From positions 1,612,001 through 1,676,000 of the forward strand of contig NZ_OY761440.1 in the NCBI RefSeq assembly GCF_963664415.1: a stretch of 64,000 nt of DNA. The letters run 5' to 3'. The notes beneath the pieces were generated by a model. The model searched no databases, was not told the origin of the DNA, and saw only the letters and a program-made list of their open reading frames with translations. This DNA comes from an uncultured Desulfobacter sp. (GTDB lineage: Bacteria; Desulfobacterota; Desulfobacteria; Desulfobacterales; Desulfobacteraceae). The position numbers and the translations under genes were made by a program. Shown piece by piece: positions 51,217-60,222 of this stretch (position 1 is the first letter of the stretch; each line of letters opens with the position of its first letter).

Positions 51217-52553
51217 TATTTGTCCTTGTAATAGTCGTCCATGGCGTCCGAAAGTATTTGGGTCAATTCAATTTTGGAAGGGCAGGCAAATGAACACAGC
51301 CCACATTTGCAGCAGTCCATGAGCCCAAGCGCCAGGGCTTCTTCAAGTTCTCCTGCATGCAGCGCCTTCATGATAAAGGAGGGCATAAGTTCATTGGGGC
51401 AAATCCGTTCACAATAGGAGCAATTGATACAGGCCCGGGCTTCACCGTGCAGGGTGCAGTCCATTTTTGCCGACCGCTTGAACAGGGAAGACAGAAATGT
51501 AGACGAGACTGTGGGCTTGTTAAGGCCGGGACGGACAAAACCGAATAGCTCCTCCTCCGGCCCGGATTCAATGATATTAACCGTATTTTCAAAAAACCCG
51601 ATATGGGCATCCTTGCCCAAAATCCGGCCGTTAAATCGGCCTGTGGTGACAATACTGTTTTCAGGCATATTTTCGACCAGGGAAGACAAGGGCATGCCCT
51701 GACGGCCTCGCATATGGGGCTGCTGCTCTCCGGGCCGGGTAACGGTGACGACTTTCTCGACCGGATACCGACCGGTGAGCAAAAAACGGCCCATCATGAC
51801 CAGATGCTCCAGACGGATACACCAGGCGCTGTTCTCCGATGGCTCTTGCTTGATCTGATAAAGCACCGCACCGGGGTGCCAGGCAGGATAAATGTCAGGG
51901 GCGGCATGGGTAATCTGGTCCGCCACTAAGCTTCCTTGTTTCAAGATACTTTCCAGGCTGCTTTCCCGGCAGACCACTTCAAGGCGAGTTGAAAATCTGC
52001 GCAGAATTACCATACCCGCTTCAAAGGCGCTAATGTTATCTTTGAGAATGATGTCAGGACGCGGCGAAAAAAGGTCATTTCCATCCATGGCCACAATAAT
52101 CATGGACGGGGAATGATCCGGATCGGCGAAATCCAGAGCCGGAAACTGGCGAAGTCCCTGCCACAGGCCGCCTTTTTTCAGGTGCGCCACAAGGAAATCC
52201 AGGGGCATTCCGGTAATCCCGTCCAAATCAACCGGATCATATTCAACATACTCATCTTCGGACTCAGGTGCGATTAGCACCTCCATCAGGCGGCGCCGGT
52301 CTCCGTAAATAATCTTTTCCACCAGGCCGGTTCCAGGCGAGACATATTGTATGGTTGTATCTCGCTTGTCTGTGAATAAAGTTTCGCCGGTTTTAACGCG
52401 CTGTCCCTCTTTAACCAGCAATTTTGGCCGGATATGTGGTATGTCCCCAGCACAGCAACCTAAACTGGACGGCAGATCCAGGTGAACACAGTTCAGATCG
52501 GGCTGCTCAGCCACATTCAGGTTAAACCCCCGGGAAATTTTTAATGTTTTCAT
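51216..52553 (-). CDS. nqrA: Na+-NQR subunit A with two RnfC-type iron-sulfur motifs
   Basis: 445 residues. The body is NqrA-like in order and length (ISRGFNLNVAEQP start, MGRFLLTGRYPVEKVVTVTR, HIGFFENTVNIIESGPEEEL). The C terminus, which in Vibrio NqrA has lost its cysteines, here reads ACINCSYCERICP (Cys375, 378, 381, 385) and DCCKCGLCSFACP (Cys414, 417, 420, 424): two complete CxxCxxCxxxCP patterns, as in RnfC. It could thus hold two [4Fe-4S] clusters. First gene of nqrABCDEF; all other subunits are clearly NQR type, not RNF. GGAA lies about 10 bases before the ATG. Confidence 0.9.
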   Translation of the reverse strand: MKTLKISRGFNLNVAEQPDLNCVHLDLPSSLGCCAGDIPHIRPKLLVKEGQRVKTGETLFTDKRDTTIQYVSPGTGLVEKIIYGDRRRLMEVLIAPESEDEYVEYDPVDLDGITGMPLDFLVAHLKKGGLWQGLRQFPALDFADPDHSPSMIIVAMDGNDLFSPRPDIILKDNISAFEAGMVILRRFSTRLEVVCRESSLESILKQGSLVADQITHAAPDIYPAWHPGAVLYQIKQEPSENSAWCIRLEHLVMMGRFLLTGRYPVEKVVTVTRPGEQQPHMRGRQGMPLSSLVENMPENSIVTTGRFNGRILGKDAHIGFFENTVNIIESGPEEELFGFVRPGLNKPTVSSTFLSSLFKRSAKMDCTLHGEARACINCSYCERICPNELMPSFIMKALHAGELEEALALGLMDCCKCGLCSFACPSKIELTQILSDAMDDYYKDK

Positions 52554-52905
52554 TCACTTATTTCCATTTTATGACAGGCAATGAACAGAATATAGATGTT
52601 CTTTACGAATGGACATCCACTACGGAGTCCCTCTCTTTTCCTTTTTTAAGTTCTTTCTCTTTTCCTTTTTTAAGTTCTTATTGTAGCAAATACCAGTGCA
52701 AGATCAAATGGTCAAGGCGCAACATTTTAAAAATAATACAAGCGACTTTTTAATCGGTATGATTCGTTGAAATTAACATTAAGCAGCAGGCAAACATCAT
52801 GCAATTCCCTGAATTTCTGCTTTATCCCTTGATTTTCCGGCATAGAAAGAATAGAAGAGAATTTTGATCTAATGAATATACTGGCCACAAAAAAGGATAA
52901 AAAAC
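52554..52905. other. 352-base divergent region upstream of nqrA
   Basis: No gene. It should hold the nqr promoter (leftward) and that of the small gene at 52906 (rightward; AAAGGA ribosome-binding site). It contains a perfect 24-bp tandem duplication at 52632-52679. No confident -35/-10 pair was picked. Confidence 0.4.
52632..52679. repeat. Perfect 24-bp tandem duplication upstream of nqrA
   Basis: The unit (52632-52655; TCTCTTTTCC, six T's, AAGTTCTT) is repeated exactly at 52656-52679. On the nqr strand it is purine-rich (GGAAAAGAGA) and lies 79-126 bases before the nqrA ATG, where copy number could affect promoter spacing or leader structure. Confidence 0.9.
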
Positions 52906-53292
52906 ATGGTTCAAAAAAATTTTGACAGCATACTCACCCAAGAATTTTTAGATGAGCTGTTACCGCCTGAAAGAAGTGATCAGTTTTTTGATGCGCTGTA
53001 TGGTGATGCCTCAGAAGGAGCCTATGACATCAGGCTGGAACCTATCAGTATTTCCGGCAGCCGGATTGTACTTGCCTTTAATCTGCTGCGCCGGCCAGAC
53101 AAATGCCTGGTGTGCAGCCTGACATACGGACTCCCCAACGTTTTTACCCGGCACCCCTTGATCAATATCAACGGTATGATTGAAAAAATAAAAGAGGCAG
53201 GAATTCCGGCAAAAAACTGGCGTTTAGGAGATACCGAGGAAAATTCCGCGTCCCTTCATATTATTCCTTTATATATCGACCTAGACAAATAG
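52906..53292 (+). CDS. Conserved-looking small cytoplasmic protein of unknown function
   Basis: 128 residues, acidic, no membrane segment. MVQKNFDSILTQEFLDELLP, PPERSDQFFDALYGDASEGA and a later LRRPDKCLVCSLTYGLPNVF, with AFNLLRR and PLYIDLDK at the end, suggest a compact alpha/beta fold. A Cys pair (CLVC) could bind metal. I do not recognise a named domain. The gene has a good ribosome-binding site (AAAGGA) and a strong terminator, so it is real. Confidence 0.7.
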   Translation: MVQKNFDSILTQEFLDELLPPERSDQFFDALYGDASEGAYDIRLEPISISGSRIVLAFNLLRRPDKCLVCSLTYGLPNVFTRHPLININGMIEKIKEAGIPAKNWRLGDTEENSASLHIIPLYIDLDK

Positions 53293-53328
53293 CCAAACAT
53301 TAGAGACAAAACCGCTCACCCCAAAAAT

Positions 53329-53371
53329 AAAAGACCTTTTGCCGCACAATCAAGCAGCAAAAGGTCTTTTT
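53329..53371. terminator. Bidirectional intrinsic terminator
   Basis: AAAGACCTTTTGC and GCAAAAGGTCTTT form a 13-bp perfect stem followed by TTTTTG on the + strand, with A-rich sequence on the other side serving the minus strand. It sits between two convergent genes (small protein and ppiB). Confidence 0.85.
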
Positions 53372-53384
53372 GTTTAAGGGTAAA

Positions 53385-53915
53385 CTAAGCTTTGGGAAGC
53401 TTTGGAAATGACTTACTCAACGTCTTATTCCACCCATCCAGTTTGGCTTTGATTTTTTTGAACACAGAACCCACATTGCCTTTGATGGTAATGCTTTCAA
53501 TGGTATCACCCTGGGTGATGCTGTTAACCACGTCCTGATCTTCCTGGCTGACAACAGCTCCGAATACGGTGTGCATACCGTCGAGATGGGGTGTGGGCAC
53601 ATGAGTAATAAAAAACTGGCTGCCGTTTGTCCCGGGACCGGCATTGGCCATTGACAGGATTCCGGGCTTGTCGTGTTTAAGATCTTTTTTGAATTCATCC
53701 TCAAATTCGTAGCCCGGGCCGCCCATGCCGTTGCCGTAAGGACATCCGCCCTGGATCATAAAATCTGAAATCACACGGTGAAAGGTTAACCCGTTATAAT
53801 ATTCCCGTTTGGCAAGGTTTACAAAATTCCCTACGGTATACGGGGTCTTGTCGGCAAAAAGCGTAATGTTAATGGTGCCTTTTGACGTTTCCATAATTGC
53901 TGTCAAATCTGCCAT
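53385..53915 (-). CDS. ppiB: Cyclophilin-type peptidyl-prolyl cis-trans isomerase
   Basis: 176 residues, no signal peptide, so cytoplasmic. Cyclophilin motifs: YYNGLTFHRVISDFMIQGG (catalytic Arg in FHRV), GPGYEFEDEF, LSMANAGPGTNGSQFFIT and HLDGMHTVFGAVV. It speeds prolyl bond isomerisation in folding. AGGAG precedes the ATG. The C-terminal VFKKIKAKLDGWNKTLSKSF tail is slightly longer than in E. coli PpiB. Confidence 0.93.
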   Translation of the reverse strand: MADLTAIMETSKGTINITLFADKTPYTVGNFVNLAKREYYNGLTFHRVISDFMIQGGCPYGNGMGGPGYEFEDEFKKDLKHDKPGILSMANAGPGTNGSQFFITHVPTPHLDGMHTVFGAVVSQEDQDVVNSITQGDTIESITIKGNVGSVFKKIKAKLDGWNKTLSKSFPKLPKA

Positions 53916-54122
53916 GTTTTTTCTCCTGAAAGTTAAAAAAATTTATTTGAACGTAATATAGAATTTCCGGATGTCAAATATAAATAGAGAAATTACCACA
54001 GCACCGTCACCAAAACAACGGTTTCGGCAGTTAGTATGGGAACCTGAATTCAAAACCTTTGAAAATTTAAAATATGTTGATAACATAAATACGTTGATTC
54101 AAGCGCAATAAACGAAAAATTT

Positions 54123-55346
54123 GTGAAAAAGAAAAAAATGATAGATAAACTTTTGCCCCTGGATCTGACCCCTGAAGCAGAAATCAGCCGGCGGATACAG
54201 GCCCTGAAAAAGCAGATGGCCCAGGTCGGTATAGACGGCGTCTTTTTGACCCACAGACCTGATTATTACTACTTCAGCGGTTCAGCCCAGGATGCCTGGC
54301 TATACGTAACCATGGCGCATGAGCCCCTGTTATTTGTCAAAAGATACCTTCCCCGGGCTGTTGCCGAAAGTCCGCTGGCCCAGATTGTCCCGGTTCACTC
54401 CGTCACGGAGATCCCCCAGATCATCAAAGACACCCACGGCGATTTTCCAAAAACCATGGGCATCTCCTTTGACCTTGTTCCGGTCAGGGATTTCAGGTTT
54501 TATCAATCGTTATTTTTTGGTTGTACCTGGCAGGATGCAAGCCCGCTGATCATGTCTTGCCGGGCAATAAAATCAGAATATGAGCTTGGTGTGATGCAGG
54601 AGGTGGCAAAAATATCCAGCCGGGTATTTGACTTTATTGCCGAGACCTTTGAACCCGGCATTCGGGAAACAGACCTGGCCGGCCGCATTGAGGCCTTTGC
54701 CAGGACCCAGGGGCACTCGGGCCGTCTTCAAACCCGCCACTACAGATCTGTTGGGTTTACCTTCCATATCATGGGCGGTGAAAGCGGAGGACAGTCCGGC
54801 GCCCTTGATTCTCCGGTATGCGGTACCGGCATGTACACCGCCTTTCCCTTTGGTGCAGGCACCCGGGTTATTGGAAAAAATGATCCGGTACTCATTGATC
54901 TGGGTACCATGGCCTTTGGCTATCACATGGATGAATCCCGGATGTTTGTGGCCGGAAAAATGACTGGCCAGGCAGATGCCGCAAGTCAGGCAGCCATTGA
55001 TATTCTTTTACACGTCAAGGACGCCATGAAGCCTGGTGTTGCCATGAAAACGATTTTTCAGTCAGCCGTGACCATGGCGGACAGGCTTGGATATGGGGAA
55101 CAATTTTTAGGGCTTTCCGGCTTTAAGTCCAAATTTTTAGGACATGGCATCGGCCTTGAACTGGTGGAGGACCCCATCATTTCAAAGGGCAGAAGCACAG
55201 CGCTTGAACCGGGAATGGTGTTTGCGGTGGAGCCGAAATTCATTTTCAAAGACCGGTTTGCTGCAGGTATAGAAAGCGTCATCCTCATAACGGAAACCGG
55301 CAGCCGGTTTTTAAGCATAGTCTCCAACAAGGTGTTTGCGATCTAA
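54123..55346 (+). CDS. Xaa-Pro aminopeptidase family (M24) metallopeptidase
   Basis: About 402-407 residues; GTG 54123 or ATG 54138 start. N-terminal creatinase-like domain (about 20-150) followed by the pita-bread catalytic domain with the five metal ligands: Asp in LIDLGTMAFGYHMDESRMF (two), His in FLGHGIGLELVEDP, Glu in MVFAVEPKFIF and Glu in GIESVILIT. It would remove an N-terminal residue before proline or act on a related bond. It ends by overlapping the convergent Fe-S gene by 4 bases. No good ribosome-binding site is visible at either start. Confidence 0.88.
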   Translation: MKKKKMIDKLLPLDLTPEAEISRRIQALKKQMAQVGIDGVFLTHRPDYYYFSGSAQDAWLYVTMAHEPLLFVKRYLPRAVAESPLAQIVPVHSVTEIPQIIKDTHGDFPKTMGISFDLVPVRDFRFYQSLFFGCTWQDASPLIMSCRAIKSEYELGVMQEVAKISSRVFDFIAETFEPGIRETDLAGRIEAFARTQGHSGRLQTRHYRSVGFTFHIMGGESGGQSGALDSPVCGTGMYTAFPFGAGTRVIGKNDPVLIDLGTMAFGYHMDESRMFVAGKMTGQADAASQAAIDILLHVKDAMKPGVAMKTIFQSAVTMADRLGYGEQFLGLSGFKSKFLGHGIGLELVEDPIISKGRSTALEPGMVFAVEPKFIFKDRFAAGIESVILITETGSRFLSIVSNKVFAI

Positions 55347-56404
55347 ATGTTTCCTCTTTCCTGGGCCATAGTCAAATATGTTTCGAACGTATTTGCAGGC
55401 GGATCATATTGATCTGTCTCCTGCTTTTTAACCAAAGCAATGGCCCCGGACGGACAGACCGGCACGCACACCCCGCAGCCGATACACCGGTCAAAATTGA
55501 CCATCGCCGCCGTGTCATCCATGTTAATGGCATCCATATGACAGCGATCCATACAGGCTTCACACCCCACACATTCATCCGCATCAACCTGGGCAAAATA
55601 GTTGGAATGCACGGCCTTTGCCGGTTGTTCAAGCGTTTTCAAGTTCGCCAGCACCTGACAGCAGCACCCACAGCACATACAGATATTACCCGGATCCTTT
55701 GCGTTGCCCGGTTGAAGCACCAACCCTGCTTGACGCCCTTTTTCAAGGATGGCTAACGCTTCTTCCACATCAATGCCCCGGCCCAGGCCGTTTCCTTCAT
55801 AATAGTAGGCCCCGGAACCGAACGTGAGGCACACCTCCCTGGGATAATCACAGGGTTGGCCCACCATGTCATGCTCCTTGCGGCAGATGCAGTCACTGAC
55901 CACAATTTTCTTTTGTTTAGAAATAATCTCTTCGGCGGTCTCATAGGGCATGGTGGCCAGATCCACGGTCACCGTTTTTGACACCGGAATGACACGCAGT
56001 TGTTTGGTTTTATATTTCAGCCAGCTTTTTTTCATATATTGGGGCAGATATTCATTCACGTCCCTGATCAGGCCCGTATTGAGGCGATTGAGATTAAATT
56101 CCCAGATACCGATCACAAACTGAATGGCCATATATGACGGAGAAGCCTCTTTGCCGGCCCTGAAAATCAGGCCTTTTTTAGACATCGCCATGAGTGTGTC
56201 GCCTAAGTGTTCAGGGGCCATTGACAGACGTTCGGCAATAACCGGCACGGGTTCCGGCCACATGTTCAGCCCAAGCACAATAGCGGCCTCATCTTGTGTA
56301 AAAAGCCGTTCAAGAATTTTCACTTCAACACCGGAATCTGTTGCCGGAAAGCCTGCCGGCATTTTATCCAGATGCAGGGCCAGTTTTTTGTAAAGATCGG
56401 TCAT
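55343..56404 (-). CDS. Multi-cluster 4Fe-4S protein with N-terminal winged-helix-like region
   Basis: 353 residues. About 25-90 looks like a winged helix (DEAAIVLGLNMWPEPVPVIA, LGDTLMAMSKKGLIFRAG). A middle part has Cys sets DCICRKEHDMVGQPC and ICMCCGCCCQVL, and the C terminus two ferredoxin motifs, CVGCEACMDRCHMDAI and CIGCGVCVPVCPSGAI, for two [4Fe-4S] clusters. Proteins of this layout are frequent in sulfate reducers and annotated simply as 4Fe-4S proteins; a role in low-potential electron transfer or redox-responsive control is possible. Partner unknown. Confidence 0.85.
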   Translation of the reverse strand: MTDLYKKLALHLDKMPAGFPATDSGVEVKILERLFTQDEAAIVLGLNMWPEPVPVIAERLSMAPEHLGDTLMAMSKKGLIFRAGKEASPSYMAIQFVIGIWEFNLNRLNTGLIRDVNEYLPQYMKKSWLKYKTKQLRVIPVSKTVTVDLATMPYETAEEIISKQKKIVVSDCICRKEHDMVGQPCDYPREVCLTFGSGAYYYEGNGLGRGIDVEEALAILEKGRQAGLVLQPGNAKDPGNICMCCGCCCQVLANLKTLEQPAKAVHSNYFAQVDADECVGCEACMDRCHMDAINMDDTAAMVNFDRCIGCGVCVPVCPSGAIALVKKQETDQYDPPANTFETYLTMAQERGNI

Positions 56405-56539
56405 GGTACAACATCCCCTTCATGGAAATATTTATTTTGATAAACTTTTACCTGTTCAAGGATAAAAATAAAAGACGCTAATTTTTTACACGCAATTGGT
56501 GTATAGTCCGCGAATGAAAAAAAATGAAGAGATCTGAAA

Positions 56540-57454
56540 ATGATAATACTCAACACCCTGTTCCCCCTGCTTGCCATGATGGCATTGGGATATATGCTCA
56601 AGCGCCGGGGCATGACATCAAATGAATTTTTAAACACTCTTGATAAATTGGTGTACTATATTTTTTTCCCGGTTATGCTTTTCTGGAAAACTGCCAAGTC
56701 CACCGGCACGGACGCATCCGGCACCATGCTTCTTCTGGCCGTACTTACCACTGTTTTTCTGGCTTCGGTGCTTTCTTATTTGTACATACGAACAACAAAA
56801 ATGCCGAACAAATCAATTGGATCGTTTTTCCAGGCCTCATTCCGATTCAACACCTATATCGGCATGGCCACTGTCCTTACCGTTCTCGGTGAAGAGGGTA
56901 TTCGGCTGTTCAGCATCCTTATCGGCTGTCTGATTCCTGTTATCAATGTGCTCTCGGTTTCCGTTATGATCTGGCATTCAGGCAGCACCCCATCCATGGT
57001 TCAACGCCTGCATATTTTGCTGCGGGCACTGATATCCAATCCGCTGATCATCGGATGTGCTGCAGGCTTGCTTTTATCCGGTTCCGGATATCGTGTGCCT
57101 GCATTTATCGATAACTTTCTTGCCCTGGTAGCCTCCATGACGCTTCCCCTTGCCTTGATCTCCATGGGCGGAACCCTCACGTTTGCGGGCATTTCAAAGC
57201 ATTGGCCCAATGCTCTGGCGGCTTCGGCCATCAAACTCTTGATAATGCCGGTCACAGGCTATTACATGCTTATACTGTTCTGCGTATCTGATACAGCCTT
57301 CAAAACAGGCATGATTTATTTCTGCCTGCCCACTTCCACAGCCATTGCCGTTTTGTCAGCACAGCTCAACTCAGATGTAGAGCTTGCATCCACAGCAGTG
57401 ATGATCTCAACATTACTCTCCTTTATTTCACTGTCTGTGGCACTAATTTTATAG
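56540..57454 (+). CDS. AEC (auxin efflux carrier) family transporter
   Basis: 304 residues with about ten hydrophobic helices. MIILNTLFPLLAMMALGYML, KRRGMTSNEFLNTLDKLVYY and the C-terminal FCLPTSTAIAVLSAQLNSDV with VMISTLLSFISLSVALIL fit the AEC family (MdcF/YfdV), which carries organic acids such as malonate or malate. Substrate unknown. The divergent Fe-S gene begins 135 bases upstream; the convergent TetR gene lies 59 bases downstream. Confidence 0.88.
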   Translation: MIILNTLFPLLAMMALGYMLKRRGMTSNEFLNTLDKLVYYIFFPVMLFWKTAKSTGTDASGTMLLLAVLTTVFLASVLSYLYIRTTKMPNKSIGSFFQASFRFNTYIGMATVLTVLGEEGIRLFSILIGCLIPVINVLSVSVMIWHSGSTPSMVQRLHILLRALISNPLIIGCAAGLLLSGSGYRVPAFIDNFLALVASMTLPLALISMGGTLTFAGISKHWPNALAASAIKLLIMPVTGYYMLILFCVSDTAFKTGMIYFCLPTSTAIAVLSAQLNSDVELASTAVMISTLLSFISLSVALIL

Positions 57455-57458
57455 AGGT

Positions 57459-57498
57459 CAAAAAAAACGAAAAACAGCTTTGCCGGAGAAAGCAAAGC
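57459..57498 (-). terminator. Intrinsic terminator of the TetR-type gene
   Basis: On the minus strand GCTTTGC and GCAAAGC pair (plus-strand 57492-57498 and 57477-57483), followed by TGTTTTTCGTTTTTTTT. This ends the leftward regulator before the AEC gene. Confidence 0.7.
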
Positions 57499-57513
57499 AG
57501 GACGGTATTTATG

Positions 57514-58128
57514 CTACTCTTTATCTGATGATGATTTGCAATTTAAGATTTGCAAAGTGGTATTTTTAAAAAAGTCTGCAACCTCCTGAATGAGCTTGGG
57601 ATCATCCAGTGAATTTTTCACAATACCAAAGCCCTCTGACAGGGCAAAAATTTTGGCAGAGGCCCGCTTTCTATTTTCTACACTGGCCAGCCCTGTCTCT
57701 TCCCAGCCTGCGATCTCCTTAATGCCGAATTCAATGAATTTAAGCATCATGTCCTGGATTCTTTCTCTGATATTCTCATCCCTGAATCCCATGGCATAGC
57801 AGGACCAGAACACCGCATCCCGCTGGGGCCATGTGCCGCCGGCATCAAAAAGGATTCCCAGCAGGGTATCCATACGCTCCTTAGGGCTGGTGAGCGTCTC
57901 CAACTCCTTTAGATAATTATTCATGGAAGTTTCATAAAGAAAATCTACCATTTCCATGATCAGACCTTCTTTACTTTTGAAGTAATGAATAAGCAGACCT
58001 GAATTGACGCCCATGCGTTTTGCAATTTTACCGATGGTCATACCTTTAAAGCCTTCTTCTTCCACTACCTTGTAGGTATGTCTCAGTATTTCAGGTTTTC
58101 TGATATGAGATATGCTTTTTCTTCCCAT
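57514..58128 (-). CDS. TetR/AcrR-family transcriptional regulator
   Basis: 204 residues. N-terminal HTH (GMTIGKIAKRMGVNSGLLIH, YFKSKEGLIMEMV) and a helical ligand domain. Resembles the BetI-like branch (ILRHTYKVVEEEGFKGMTIG start; YAMGFRDENIRERIQDMMLK). Usually a repressor released by a small molecule. Targets may be itself, surE onward, or the AEC gene. Its promoter faces the 167-base AT-rich gap shared with surE, with TATAAT near 58171. Confidence 0.88.
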   Translation of the reverse strand: MGRKSISHIRKPEILRHTYKVVEEEGFKGMTIGKIAKRMGVNSGLLIHYFKSKEGLIMEMVDFLYETSMNNYLKELETLTSPKERMDTLLGILFDAGGTWPQRDAVFWSCYAMGFRDENIRERIQDMMLKFIEFGIKEIAGWEETGLASVENRKRASAKIFALSEGFGIVKNSLDDPKLIQEVADFFKNTTLQILNCKSSSDKE

Positions 58129-58295
58129 GAATTCCTTTGCCTTTTTTTATTGTTTATATGCTAATCAATTTATAATATATAAGGGTGCAGTCTTTTTTGT
58201 CAATTTTTATTGCAGTTGCCTCCCTTTTTATGTTTTATCAACACAAGTATAAATTTTTTTAGACTCTCAAATCTGCAACAGGATCAGAACAAGTT

Positions 58296-59045
58296 ATGAA
58301 AATATTAGTGACGAACGACGACGGATACCAGGCCCCGGGCATTCGCGCTCTGTTCAATGCATTAAAATCAGAGCATGAGGTAATTTTGGCAGCCCCGGAC
58401 ATGGAAAAAAGCGCCGTGGGACACGGCATCACCCTGCATACACCGCTGAAACACCAAAAAGTGCGGTTGGGACACAATGACTTTGGCCATGCGGTTGCCG
58501 GAAACCCGGCCGACTGCGTGAAGCTGGCCCTGTTCGATATCTGTGACCAGACACCGGACCTTGTAATTTCAGGGATCAATGCCGGGTCCAATACAGGGGT
58601 AAACATCAACTATTCGGGTACCGTGGGCGCTGCCCGGGAAGCGGCCATTAACGGAATTCCTGCCATTGCCGTTTCTATCCAGTACGGTGATGATATGGAC
58701 TTTTTGGGTATGGCAAGCTACACGGCTTCCATTCTGGAGAAAGCCATGGCCCTGGATCTTCCTCCGGGGGTTTTTTTAAACATCAATGCGCCGGCCGTTT
58801 CCTTTGACCGGATCGCCGGTACAAAGGTCACATCCCAGGCGGATAACAACCTGATCAATAGATTCGACCGCCGCCAGAATCCCAGGGATCTGACATATTA
58901 CTGGTACGCCAGCATGAAACAAACAAAGGCTTGTGACGGCTCTGATGACGGTGCTCTGCTTGAAAACTTTATCTCCATCACACCGCTGCAATGCGATATG
59001 ACTGCCCACGCCGCCATGGATATGATCGCAAAGGCTGATTTTTAA
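58296..59045 (+). CDS. surE: 5'/3'-nucleotidase SurE
   Basis: 249 residues, normal length. Metal site MKILVTNDDGYQAPGI (Asp8, Asp9), Ser/Asn motif in VISGINAGSNTGVNINYSGT and VGAAREAA, and INAPAV are SurE hallmarks. It dephosphorylates nucleoside monophosphates and short polyphosphate. It is not next to pcm, rpoS or nlpD as in enterics; the MFS gene begins at the base after its stop. Confidence 0.95.
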   Translation: MKILVTNDDGYQAPGIRALFNALKSEHEVILAAPDMEKSAVGHGITLHTPLKHQKVRLGHNDFGHAVAGNPADCVKLALFDICDQTPDLVISGINAGSNTGVNINYSGTVGAAREAAINGIPAIAVSIQYGDDMDFLGMASYTASILEKAMALDLPPGVFLNINAPAVSFDRIAGTKVTSQADNNLINRFDRRQNPRDLTYYWYASMKQTKACDGSDDGALLENFISITPLQCDMTAHAAMDMIAKADF

Positions 59046-60212
59046 ATGACAACACCAGATAATAATTCAATAGAATCTTCTGAATTTCAGGCTTCCAGGG
59101 TCACCACCATTGCATTTGCCCATTTTGTCCATGATATTTACACAAGCTTTCTTGCGCCCTTGCTGCCCCTGATCATTGAAAAGCTTTCCATCACCCTGAG
59201 CCAGGCAGGCCTTTTATCCACGGTGATGCAGATCCCATCCCTGGCCAATCCGTTCATTGGTCTGTTTGCCGACAACAAGGGACTTGCCCGGTGGCTGGTG
59301 ATCCTGGCCCCGACCCTGACAGCTATTCCCATGAGCTTCATAGGCATTGCGCCGTCCTATGGCATGCTGCTGGTCCTTGTTTTTGTGGCCGGTATCTCGG
59401 TATCCCTGTTCCATGTCCCTGCTCCGGTAACGGTGGCGAGGTATTCGGGCAGATATAAAGGACGGGGCATGAGTTTTTTCATGACCGGCGGTGAGCTTGC
59501 AAGGACAATGGGCCCCATCCTTGCCGTTGCCGGGGTCTCTTACCTGGGCCTGGCCCAGTTCCATTTTGTCCTGGCCCTGGCCCTGGCCACCTCCGTGCTG
59601 TTGTTCATCGCCCTGGAACCGTCCCAGGAGTCTATAAAAGCAAAACGTCGGGGATCTTTAACCCAGGCATATAAAGAAATCCGGCATGTGCTCAATCCCC
59701 TGGCGGGCATTCTTTCGGCCCGGGCCATGATGCACGGCTCCATGGGTATGTTTTTGACCGTATATGTGGAACAGGCCACAGGTTCGTTGTGGCTGGGCGG
59801 CACGGCGCTGACCCTGTATGAGGCCACAGGCGTTGCAGGCATCCTCTCAGCGGGGACCCTGTCCGATCGTTTAGGGCGAAGGCGTGTACTATTCTGGGCC
59901 TTGACCGTAGCCCCTGTGACTATTTTACTATTTGCCACAACCACGGGGGTGATCCAGATCGTTTCGCTTTTGATAACAGGATTCACCGTATTGTCAACCA
60001 CCCCTGTCATGCTGGCCCTGGTCCAGGAGAATGCCAAGGAGAGCCCGGCCGCCGCCAATGGTCTTTTCATGATGCTCTCCTTTGCCGTAAGATCCATCGC
60101 TGTTGTGATTGCAGGAGCTCTGGCAGATGCATTTGGCCTGGACATGATGTTTATCATATCTGCCCTGGCAGGTTTCACGGCAATTCCGTTTCTCATCAAA
60201 TTAAAAAAATAA
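59046..60212 (+). CDS. MFS transporter (fosmidomycin-resistance/FsR-like)
   Basis: 388 residues, twelve hydrophobic helices. FAHFVHDIYTSFLAPLLPLI and LPLIIEKLSITLSQAGLLST at the start, GLFADNKGLARWLVI, RYKGRGMSFFMTGGELARTM, and AGTLSDRLGRRRVLFW (the MFS loop 8-9 motif) are seen. The 'HFVHDxYTSFLAPLLP' start resembles the fosmidomycin-resistance-protein branch. Substrate unknown. Directly fused in transcription to surE, with DUF4438 10 bases downstream. Confidence 0.9.
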   Translation: MTTPDNNSIESSEFQASRVTTIAFAHFVHDIYTSFLAPLLPLIIEKLSITLSQAGLLSTVMQIPSLANPFIGLFADNKGLARWLVILAPTLTAIPMSFIGIAPSYGMLLVLVFVAGISVSLFHVPAPVTVARYSGRYKGRGMSFFMTGGELARTMGPILAVAGVSYLGLAQFHFVLALALATSVLLFIALEPSQESIKAKRRGSLTQAYKEIRHVLNPLAGILSARAMMHGSMGMFLTVYVEQATGSLWLGGTALTLYEATGVAGILSAGTLSDRLGRRRVLFWALTVAPVTILLFATTTGVIQIVSLLITGFTVLSTTPVMLALVQENAKESPAAANGLFMMLSFAVRSIAVVIAGALADAFGLDMMFIISALAGFTAIPFLIKLKK

Positions 60213-60222
60213 GGGATATACC

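Noticed and set aside
46720..52553. RNF complex instead of NQR
   Set aside because: The six subunits follow nqrABCDEF order with an NqrF (ferredoxin plus FAD/NADH reductase) and an NqrB N-terminal extension; RnfB is absent.
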